64,000 nucleotides of DNA from Paralithodes platypus (taxonomy: Eukaryota; Arthropoda; Malacostraca; Decapoda; Lithodidae): assembly GCA_032716605.1 (NCBI GenBank), contig CM064485.1:28485558-28549557 (forward strand). Reading direction: 5' to 3'. The position numbers and the translations under genes were made by a program. The notes beneath the pieces were generated by a model. That model saw only the letters and a program-made list of their open reading frames with translations, was not told the DNA's origin and did no database searches. Position 1 is the stretch's first letter; the number at the start of each line of letters is the position of its first letter. This document shows positions 55,987 through 64,000 of the stretch, piece by piece.

Positions 55987-55987
55987 G

Positions 55988-57583
55988 ATGTTCCGGAGGT
56001 CGCCTTGTTCGCATCGGGGGTGCCGCGCCAGTTGCCTCTGGACCTCTCCCTCCGGCCTCGCGCTCCGGGGGGGGTCCGGACGCTTTTCTGGTAGCCTGGT
56101 ACAGGTGGCGGTCGATATACATCTTTCCGCCACCAGACGCGCTGTTGATGTGCCCAGTCCTCGCGAAGCTGCGGCTGTACCACGGCTGCGTCTGGCTCCT
56201 CGCGCCTCTGTGGCCGGCACGGACTTGGTCCGCCCGGTTAACGCGGTGGTGCCCGAGTCCGGTCCCTCTACCTGTCTCCGGCTTCCACTTGGGCTAGGTT
56301 GGGGACCTGCGGACCTCGTTGGCCTTCGCATCGTGCTTGTTCATGAGGCCCGGTGGCTCCCGGTCCCCGGCCGGGCCCTGACTGGCTTCCTGCAGCGTTC
56401 CTGGCCATCTTCTCCTTGGGGGACTTACGGGTCCCGCTGGAGGTCTTTTACTAGGTGGCTACAGGCCACTCGCCTGCCGGTTGGCTCTCCTTCCCTCGTC
56501 CTACGCTCCTTGTTTCACCTCTTCCGTACACGTCGCTTTCAAGTCGACGCTATACGTACCCACTTGTCTGCCGTCCGGGGGGTCTTTGGGTCCGTCGCTG
56601 GGCTGGTCGTTCCGCCACAGGAGCTGGATTCCTTCCTGACGGCTGCCTTCTGGGATCGACCGCCTCCGCGCCAGGTCCCTCCGCAGTGGGATCTGTGGCG
56701 GGCTCTGGTCCTTCTGGCTTCACCCCCGTATACAAGGGCCGCTACGCCAGTTCCGTTGCTCGGGCGTCCACTCTTCCTTGGCCACTGGGGATCGGGTGTC
56801 TGCACTAGCGGCATTGTCACGGCCCCGGGACTGCGTTCGATTCTCCCCGTCCTTGCATGGCGTCTCGTTCGCCTCCTCCCCTCCTTTTGTTACCACGCAT
56901 GGGAGGGAGGCCCCCGTTTTCCAGCCTTTCGCCGTCCAGGCTTTACGGCGTGGGCATCCTCGCCATGTGTTGTGCCCGGTGTCAGCCTTGCACTCCTCTG
57001 TTGCGTCTGTGGCGCCGCCTTCGGGTACTGCTGTGTGGGTGTCTCCTCGGACAGGTGGGAGCTCTCGCAGGTGCAGATGGGCCGCCACGTTTGTCAGACC
57101 GTTCGTGCCCGTCACCCTGTTTGTAGGGGTTCTGCGCATGATGTCAGATCCTTTGCTGCCTCCTTCCGGTTCCTGCCACGTCGATCCTTACCTGCCATCG
57201 CCTCAGCGGTTTTGTGGTCTTCTATCAATTCCTTCATCTCCTCCTACCTCTCCGTGTCCAGTGTTCGGCCCCCTCGGCCGGTGATTGCTCTCGGGGGTCG
57301 TGTTTCCTGGTGCTCTGGCGAAGATCCCTGGTCTTCCCCCCTTGTCCCTCGTTCTTTTCCTTTGTTTTATTTGACAAAGGGGGGGGGGGGTGTACGGGTT
57401 TGCAACACTGGATTGCAAGTTTGGGATTATGTATTGTTCCAGTACATAAGTGTTTTTGCCACATTGAAAATTGTGTTTTGTTCTTGTGTTCAGTGTTTTT
57501 GTTGGTTTTTGAAGAAAAGGGATTTTGGGTACAGTACCTTTTTGGTTTCAGACAAGTCTATGTTTTTGCATTACTATGAATGA
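55988..57583 (+). pseudogene. Tyrosine recombinase region of DIRS copy C
   Basis: The catalytic residues remain recognisable: Arg in MATGDRVSAL (56778 frame), HDVRSF in another frame near 57135 and FISSYL near 57235. An 8-bp deletion relative to copy A near 56778 shifts the frame, so unlike copy A the domain is broken. Adenine changes continue to about 57310 and then stop. Confidence 0.8.
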
Positions 57584-57743
57584 CGGGCATGTGTTAAAAC
57601 TGTTCTTTTTAGCTACTCCTCAGTTTTTCACTCTTTTATTAAACTCTCTTGTTTAAATTGTGTCTTTGTCATTCGTAATTTTGTTTTATGCATTGTTTTT
57701 TTTGGTAGGTTGGGCTTGGATGTCCTCCTCCTATTTGTTATGC

Positions 57744-57857
57744 AGCCTTGACGTTGGATTTGCCAAGACTACTAACAAATTGGGAGGTTTGACGTACCTC
57801 CCAACCTACCAAATAGGAAAACCTACTATTTGGTAGTAGTCTTGGAAAATCCAACGT
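57744..57857 (+). repeat. Internal complementary region of DIRS copy C
   Basis: 114 bp, same composition as in copies A and B. Confidence 0.92.
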
Positions 57858-57920
57858 ACATAATACCCTCCCTCACGCCAGACCCCTGCCCATCCGCGTT
57901 CTTCTGCTGACGTGAGATGT

Positions 57921-58266
57921 GATGACAAGAGAGGGTCGCTCATGCGCACGTTCGACAGGGATCTGCACATGACGGAACACGGGATGGGCCTTAAGCGGTA
58001 ACTAAGGTAAACCCCTTTTCTTCTCTTCTATGCTTTTTTCACCTTCGGTGGTAGTTTTGGTTAATGTACAACGTCTCCTAGAGCAAGATAAGGAGTAGAC
58101 TCTAGACGTTTTCTTTTTAACCGCGGTTGGAATGACGACATAGCAGTCAAAATAGACAAGTCGTCATTGCAATTAGGTTAATAGCCTTGACGTTGGATTT
58201 TCCAAGACTACTACCAAATAGTAGGTTTTCCTATTTGGTAGGTTGGGAGGTACGTCAAACCTCCCA
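57921..58266 (+). repeat. Right inverted terminal repeat of DIRS copy C
   Basis: Ends CCTCCCA before ATTTG (58267-58271) and the LINE sequence. Confidence 0.92.
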
Positions 58267-58271
58267 ATTTG

Positions 58272-59170
58272 GGCATTTTCAGTCGGTATTGCTGGGGAAA
58301 CGGTTAGCATACTGTAGTCATCTTAGGAAGGGAAGAGGATGTATAGCTCAGATTTTTGCCCGGAAATGTGTTGTGGAGAAATATCTGGAGAAGCGACAAA
58401 AGTTGTATGCTGCATTTATGGAGTTGGAGAAGGCCTATGACAGAATTGATAGAGAGGGTATGTGGAAAGTACCGGTACTGAGAATATACGGAGTAGATGG
58501 CAAGTTGCTGAAAGCAATGAAGAGCATGTATGAGGGTGCAAAGGTGTCAGTATGTGTGGATAATTAACAGAGCGAGTTCTTTAATCTGAATGTTGGGTTA
58601 AAGCAAGGGTGTGTGTGATGTCCCCATGGTTGTTCAATATATACCGGTACAGTATATGGAGGGAGTCATGAAAGAAATACAAGGAAGAGCAGCGGATGTT
58701 GGTGTACCGCTGATAAGGGAAGGAAACGAGTGGAAGTTGCCTCAACAGTACAGTTCCGGTACTACTGTTGCTGACAACACAGTTCTGATGAGCGATAGTG
58801 AATGGGAGTTGCAGGGTCAGGTAAATATGTTTGGAACAGTGTGTGAAAAACGGAATCTGGAGGTAAATGCTAGGAAGAGCAATATTATGGTCTTTGAAAG
58901 GGGTGCAACCATAGAGTGTGAAGTGAGGTTGAACGGCTATGAAGAATGTCAGCTCATTTAAGTATTTGGGCAGTGTGTTGAGTAAATATGTGAGTAGGCC
59001 TATGGATGAAGAAGTGTGGGAGAAAGTGTAACAGGGGAAGAGCGTTGTAGGAACTCTGAAAGCAGTAAGAAGAAATAGGGTGGTCAGCATGGAAGTAAAG
59101 AAGTCCTTGCATGACAGTGTGGTAATCCCGACATTGACTTATGGGAGGGAAGCATGGACGTTTCTGACTT
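58272..59170 (+). pseudogene. RTE-like LINE, continuation beyond DIRS copy C
   Basis: Resumes the 174-bp unit, then the RT frame (LRKGRGCIAQIFARKCVVEK, MELEKAYDRIDREG) and later blocks (KRNLEVNARKSNIMVFERG). It has frameshifts and stops throughout and ends near 'gaagcatggacgttt', so the C-terminal block is missing. Confidence 0.75.
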
Positions 59171-59433
59171 GGATTGATCATTGATAATCATCGGTTATGC
59201 TAGTTGGAAAATTAGTGGGGTAGAATGTAGAGTTCGGGTGTACCGCCAGCCTTGTTTACACTACGTGGAGCGGCGGCGGACGCTGGCCATCATGTTCCCG
59301 TCTATTTGACTGCTTTTGGATACAATAATAGGTTGAGGGGGGGTCACCCCCCCATGACATATTGTCATCATCATATATATTGCCAGCAGGAGGCAAATAA
59401 CCGAAAAAAACGCCTTCAAAATAGGCGCGAACT

Positions 59434-60493
59434 AAAGGCTGGTTCACACATAGCCGAGTCGGTCCGCGAGTCCAACACGAGTGATGAAATTTTGCTATTC
59501 AGCAATAACTCGTCGATCCTCCTCAACACTCGTATAGACTCATGCTACGCTCGTGTATATTCTTTGTTTACTCGACACACTCGTGGGTACTCGCCACGGG
59601 GTCCAAAAATGTCATGCATGCATGAAATGTTTGGGCCCCGTGGCGAGTACCCACGAGTGTGGCCTAAATACGTGTAGACTCGTGTACATACGTGCTAACT
59701 CGTGTTTGACTCTGAATAACTCTTCGTTATTCGTGTTAACTCGTGTTGACTCGTGTAAACCCGTGTAACACTCTTTGGTGATTCGTCGCTTTTCGTCATC
59801 ATTTCGACGTTGACGAAGCAACACGTGTCTACACGCAACAACACGTATGTACCACACATGCAACACGTATCAACAAGAGTAGAAAGCATGAATGTGAGTG
59901 CCAAAATTTGGTGCCCTCATGATGCCAGAGTTTACACGATTCAAACACGAGTGAAAACACAAGTAAACAAGAGTAAACACGATCCACTGAGAAAAAAACA
60001 CGAGTGTAACACGAAAAAGCAAGTGTCATTTGAAATACCGTTATTTCAAAAATGTAGGACGAATCAACGAGAGTTTACACGGATGTAACACGAGTCAACA
60101 CGTGTGCAACAGAGATCCAACGAGAGTCAACGCGTTGTCTTTCGTGTTGATCCGTATAACAATCGTGTTGATCCGTGTAACAATCGCGTTGACTCGTGTT
60201 AGACTCGTCCATACTCTTTGTTTACGTGCCCTGGAATGTGGCCATTATTTTTCAAATTTTTGACACTCGTGTTGGGTTCGTGTTACATTCGTTTTGACTC
60301 TCAGTTACTCGTACAGACTCTTGCATGAACACGTGTTGACTCGTATTGACTCGAGTTAACTCGTGTTACACTCTCCTTGACTCGGGAGCAATTGCTACTC
60401 GCGGCCGACTCAACCTCCAGCGACGGCGATAATCGACGAGTGTGACTCGTGTTGGACTCGCGCACCGATTCGGCTATGTGTGAACCAGCCTTT
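59434..60493. mobile_element. Nested element with ACTCGTG-type repeat array
   Basis: Ends are inverted: AAAGGCTGGTTCACACATAG on the left and its complement on the right (to 60493), extending through CGAGTCCAACACGAGT on the inner side. It lies inside the foldback element. The interior consists of dozens of short degenerate copies of ACTCGTGT / ACACGAGT separated by 2-4 bases. No reliable coding frame. The target duplication is unclear. Confidence 0.7.
59577..59660. repeat. 31-bp-stem hairpin
   Basis: ACACTCGTGGGTACTCGCCA and the following 11 bases pair with 59630-59660 with a single mismatch, around a loop containing ATGCATGCATG. Confidence 0.9.
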
Positions 60494-61015
60494 TAACCAC
60501 GGTGATCGACATATGTAAACATGACGGCGGCGGTGTCGGCGTCGGACACTTGCGATAATGTTCCCGTCTATTTTGAATGCCATTGGATACAATAATATGT
60601 TGAGGGGGGGCTTTGCCCCCATGACGTGTTGTCATCATCATATATATTGCCAGTAGGGGGCAAACAACCAAAAAAATTGCCGCAAAGCCCTCCCCTCAAC
60701 ATATTATTGTATCCAATGGCAGTCAAAATAGACGGGGACATGATCGCAAGCGTCCACCGTCGATCGCCGCAGTTACTGTAAGTTCGCGTTTATTTTGAGT
60801 TTTTTACGACGATTTTTTTTGGTTAGGCCTATTTGCCCCCTGCTGGCAAATTATATGATGATGACAATATGTCATGGGGGGGGGGTTTGCCCCCCTCAAC
60901 ATATTATCGTATCCAACGGCATTCAAAATGGACAGGAACATAATGGCAAGCTTCCGTCGCCGCTCGGCGCAGTGTAAACAATGGTGGCGGTACGCCCGAA
61001 CTCTACATTCTACCC

Positions 61016-61354
61016 AGCTAGGCCTATATTATAGGCTACAATAAATAAGTAGGCTAGGCCATTTTATCTATAGGCTAGGCCTAGTCTAATATTACAATTT
61101 AAGGTAGCATTCAAGTTGACTACAGCAGGACTTACCCTTGACCAGGTATAGGCTATGCCCGAGAGGGAGTAGTTGGAATATAGAAAAAAAAAAAAAAAAA
61201 AAAAAGGCTATCCTAGTGTTTACTAGGCCTATACCCCTTTGAAAGGACATTAGCCTAGCCTAACCTAACAACCTTACCTAACCTATTATAGTAGGCTATT
61301 ATGGGTGGGGGCTGCCGCCCCCACACCCCGATTTTTGGTGTATTTGTCTATTTT
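61016..61354. other. Unassigned DNA with A-run
   Basis: Rich in TAGGCCTA-like words; a run of about 25 A lies at 61180-61204. No gene is visible. Confidence 0.5.
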
Positions 61355-61362
61355 GTCTGTGA

Positions 61363-61856
61363 TAGGGATGTACCGATACCAAATTTTGACCGATACCGAT
61401 ACCTGTGCACCAGGAAAGTCTGTAAGACTGTTGTCCATGATCATGTAATTTTCTCCTTTATCAGCTTTGTTATTAAACTTAGGTAACATGTTACTAAAAT
61501 CAACACTTGTATTATGTATATATGGGTAAAAACTTAAAAGTTACTAAAAAACTAGAACGAGATGATACGGACTGGACTGCACTACTAGGCTACACATTAT
61601 GTACGGTACTTAATGTAATTGTTATCAGATATGTACCAAGATTCCAACAAATATATATTTTTCATAATTATAAAACAACCAATCACTGCTAAACCAAGCA
61701 ACCTTCACTCCTTCAGTGAGTGATATGTGACATAGCAAATTACTTCTAGGTATCGGTAGTATTGGTAGAAAATCAGCCGATACCGATACCGATACCGATA
61801 CTCTAAAAAAAGGCCGATACCACCGATACCGATACCAATACATCGGTACATCCCTA
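61363..61856. mobile_element. hAT-type MITE (494 bp)
   Basis: Terminal inverted repeat TAGGGATGTACCGATACC (left) with complement GGTACATCCCTA (right), flanked by the 8-bp duplication GTCTGTGA (61355-61362 and 61857-61864). Length-8 duplication and the TAGGG... end fit hAT. Subterminal (GATACC)n clusters at both ends may bind transposase. No coding capacity. Confidence 0.88.
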
Positions 61857-61864
61857 GTCTGTGA

Positions 61865-62159
61865 AGTGGGAATTTTTTCAATTTGTCGATAACGAAAATC
61901 CTCCATGCGGACTATAGCCTATGGAGAAAAATATGGCGAATCTATTGTTGCCTATTATCTCTAATAAATTGTTTCTCATAATGCTGCAGTAGTGTCGTTT
62001 AAAATACCAACCATTTAATTGTGTGCCTTTAAAAATTACCTAAATTAGGCTATAGGCTACTGGAAGATTAGAAGAATCTTTAAAAAAGACTAGGTTAGGG
62101 TTATTGTCGTGCCAAAGCTAGATTATAGCCTAAATATAAAAGGAAGTGAATAAAATTAA
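61865..62159. other. Unassigned AT-rich DNA
   Basis: No feature recognised. Confidence 0.4.
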
Positions 62160-62370
62160 ATATGCCGAAAAAATCGCCGTCAAAATAGATGCGAAGTTAA
62201 CCGCGGCGATCACCCTATGTAAACATGACGACCGTACACCCGGTAACTACATCCATCCAATTAAGTTACTGTGGGACACAAAATATGTTGAGGGGGTCTC
62301 TGCGGCTCTGCCCCCCCACGTCGGCCCGTCACGTATTATGATGTACGGTAAGTCATCATCATCTGTGCTA
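62160..62370. repeat. Fragment of the foldback repeat family
   Basis: Contains GAAGTTAACCGCGGCGATCA, 'tatgttgaggggg' and a 'tgatgtacggtaagtcatc' segment similar to parts of 60480-60660. It also supplies an uninterrupted version of the site where the ACTCGTG element inserted. Confidence 0.6.
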
Positions 62371-63289
62371 ATTCATAGGATCCCCAATTAAGGACAAAGT
62401 CAATCAACAGACGAAATAAGCTCCCAAATTACAATAACATAGCGGCCCGCCGTTTATGGGCGACTTTTTACACTTCATTTTAAATGTTACTTTCCTGCCC
62501 TGGTCTAGGCCTAATAGATTTTTCCAAAGAATCAAACTTAAATTAAAAGGAAGTAGCCTAGCCTACAGTTTATAGGAAGGCTATTCCAACATGCATTCCA
62601 GAACTTAGGCTAGCCTAGGCCTAGGCTAGGTAAAAATTTGTGGGTGGTCTGCCAAAAAAGAATCACTAGGCCTATTAGGCTATGGGTAGGCTAGTATGGG
62701 GTGCATTTTGCAAATCTTCTGAACTCTTAGGCCTAGGCTAGGCTAAATTAAAACTCACAAAACCTGAGTAAAACCAGCACTAGAATTTTGTCTTGTCTTG
62801 TCTTGGGGGTTAAGGGCAACCTCAGGCGAATACTCGCCCGCTCCGGCCCTACCGTAGTCGCGGAGATTAAATTAGTTTATAGTTAAGGTTAAAATTCACC
62901 ACCGTGTCACTTTCACTCTAGGTCATTCGTAGAACCGTAACACTGTAAAGGCAACAACCCAATAGCAGGTCATCAGGTGGCGAACCAGAGACCTACAAAC
63001 CGCGGTACTAGGGCCAGAGCAATGTCTTGAAGCGAGGTGCCCTTATCAACGAACCCCAGACAATCCAGTAGGAGCTGTCGGAAGGAATCCATCTTTGAAG
63101 CCAGAAAGGGACGCCCATCCACATGCTCAGTGACGGGACGAGGCGAGGCTTAGGAGGCATATGTAGGACGACCAGATGTAGGATGTAGAGGGGAAGAGGT
63201 ACCGTACGACGATACATGGGATGCGGAGACTGCGGAGGGAAGAGCTCGTCAAAGTCATACGGTTCCTCAGGACCTCAACAATAACCGGT
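62371..63289. other. Unassigned DNA
   Basis: TAGGCCTA-rich sequence (62500-62750), a short GTCTT repeat near 62790, then GC-richer DNA without a convincing frame. Confidence 0.4.
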
Positions 63290-63475
63290 GGACGGCCAGT
63301 GCGGGCAATGGTCAATCGCCGTAGTTAATATAAGTTCGCGTCTATTTTGACGGCGATTTTTGTTTTAGTTAGGCTAGGCCTAGGCTATTTGCCCCCTGCT
63401 GGCAATATATATGATGATGACAATTATGTCATGGGGGGTGATTGACCCCCTCAACATATTATTGTATCCAACGAT
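63290..63475. repeat. Fragment of the foldback repeat family
   Basis: Carries 'aagttcgcgtctattttgac', TTGCCCCCTGCTGGCAATAT and CCCCCTCAACATATTATTGT, matching 60690-60930. Confidence 0.7.
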
Positions 63476-63844
63476 CTCTAACCTCTGTATCTCAAAAAGG
63501 GCTAGAGCAAATTGGCTGTAAATTTCCACATCTAGGCTATTCCTTGACAGATTTGCTCCCTCCAATTAATATTTATTAGCATAAATTCAGCCTAGTTTAG
63601 CCTATAAAACAAAAAATTACATTTGTTTAGCCTAGGCCTACATATAAAAAGAAAAAACCCACTCGTACTGCAATTATAAGCATAAATATGAGTATCTAAG
63701 TTACAAAGCAAATGTTTTGTATAAAATAAACCATAAAATTGTCATCTTTCAACTGTTGAGGTCATAAATATAAAAAAATCTGATACATTAGGAAAAAATG
63801 CGTTAAGAGATGTGTTAGCGGGTCTATCGTCCCCTTTATTTACG

Positions 63845-63985
63845 TAGTCGCACGCTCGCAGTTACATTCGCGTCTAATTTGACTGGTTATTTGCCCCTGC
63901 TGGTGATATATATGATGATGACAGTAAGTCATAGGGGGATAAAGCCCCCTCAACCCATTATTGTGTCCCACGGCCAGGCGTTGGG
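63845..63985. repeat. Fragment of the foldback repeat family
   Basis: Carries 'cattcgcgtctaatttgact', TTGCCCCTGCTGGTGATATA and CCCCCTCAACCCATTATTGT, a more diverged copy running to the window end. Confidence 0.65.
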
Positions 63986-64000
63986 TAAATTGTTTTGTTA

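Larger units (their letters stand above)
42053..58266 (+). mobile_element. DIRS-type retrotransposon, copy C (hypermutated; split by copy B)
   Basis: The element's first 1379 bp are at 42053-43431 and the rest at 51836-58266. Copy B lies between them, in the same orientation. The break falls in the leader: 'gtggtgtcg' at 43431 continues with GTACGGTTATG at 51836, as in the undivided copy A (GTGTCGATACGGTTATG on its strand). Integration into the LINE used ATTTG. The coding body shares the adenine-directed substitutions of copy A. About 660 bp of the Gag C-terminal region is deleted near 53463. Confidence 0.92.
59218..61015. mobile_element. Foldback/MITE-like element with long terminal inverted repeats
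   Basis: Left end GGGTAGAATGTAGAGTTCGG and right end complementary to it (60996-61015); the similarity extends inward through 'taccgcca...ttgtttacac' and 'gttcccgtctattttgaatg' words. Inverted internal modules with TTGCCAGCAGGGGGCAAAT-like and ATATGATGATGACAATATGT-like words recur at about 59340-59400, 60590-60665 and 60820-60900. No transposase. Related fragments are at 62160-62370, 63290-63475 and 63845-63985. Confidence 0.7.

Noticed and set aside
45000..57310. A true diversity-generating retroelement with template and variable repeats
   Set aside because: I see no separate template repeat, no accessory Avd-like gene and no target protein; only the substitution spectrum is similar. I report the spectrum, not a DGR.
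42053..58266. Tandem array of three DIRS copies
   Set aside because: The first and last pieces are the two halves of one copy; the leader sequence continues from 43431 to 51836, so this is a nested insertion.
59490..60480. CRISPR-like array
   Set aside because: Repeats are 7-10 bases, degenerate, in both orientations and irregularly spaced; the DNA is eukaryotic.
62800..63320. Possible host gene in the GC-richer segment
   Set aside because: Frames are 60-70 codons, without motifs or splice context.

Overview
The window is animal (metazoan) nuclear DNA made almost entirely of transposable elements and simple repeats. I see no host protein gene, rRNA, tRNA or CRISPR array. The mix of DIRS-type tyrosine-recombinase retrotransposons, CR1-like, RTE-like and 2A-carrying LINEs, a Ty3/gypsy-like LTR element, piggyBac- and hAT-type non-autonomous elements, GA and AT microsatellites and many TAGGCCTA-type words suggests an invertebrate, perhaps a crustacean; the species assignment is a weak inference.

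Layout. 1-190: tail of a CR1-like LINE. 191-6080: a DIRS element (copy D, minus strand) with a nearly intact Gag and a 1564-codon RT-RNase H-recombinase reading frame. 6081-8640: its probable leader, then unassigned DNA. 8640-9440: LINE fragment and a TTAA-flanked piggyBac-like MITE. 10197-15401: a TTAA-flanked piggyBac-like element with an acidic first exon, swollen by repeats and an 886-bp palindrome. 17-32.7 kb: one CR1-like LINE (minus) cut twice, by DIRS copy A (19450-27500, minus) and by an LTR retrotransposon (27805-32437, minus; 5-bp target duplication AATAC). 33.4-34.2 kb: a 409-bp tandem duplication. 34.9-39.2 kb: a piggyBac-like MITE split by a LINE that carries a 2A peptide, a PHD-like finger, an AP endonuclease and RT. 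39.5-42.05 and 58.27-59.17 kb: RTE-like LINE sequence with 174-bp repeats. 42053-58266: DIRS copy C, interrupted by DIRS copy B (43432-51835). 59.2-64 kb: foldback elements, a hAT-type MITE (61363-61856) and related repeats.

DIRS elements A, B and C belong to one family with textbook DIRS-1 architecture: inverted terminal repeats of about 300 bp, a right repeat with a hairpin-rich extension, and an internal complementary region of 114 bp that reads as the complement of the circle junction. Reconstructed empty sites for A and C show integration at a shared ATTTG, without ordinary target-site duplication.

The outstanding observation is that copies A and C, compared with B, carry dense adenine-specific substitutions on the coding strand. 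In two hand-aligned windows (923 nt of B) 88 of 178 adenines differ in C, against 30 of 745 other bases, and in the larger window A changes to C, G and T almost equally (22, 20, 16). The change is confined to the body (about 45.0-50.9 kb in B coordinates) and spares the ITRs, leader and 3' UTR. It removed the Gag start codon and the RT and RNase H catalytic aspartates but not the recombinase tetrad. A and C share these changes at different integration sites, so a hypermutated element was copied again afterwards. The spectrum resembles the A-to-N mutagenesis of diversity-generating retroelements, or reverse transcription under dTTP shortage, and not ADAR or APOBEC editing.
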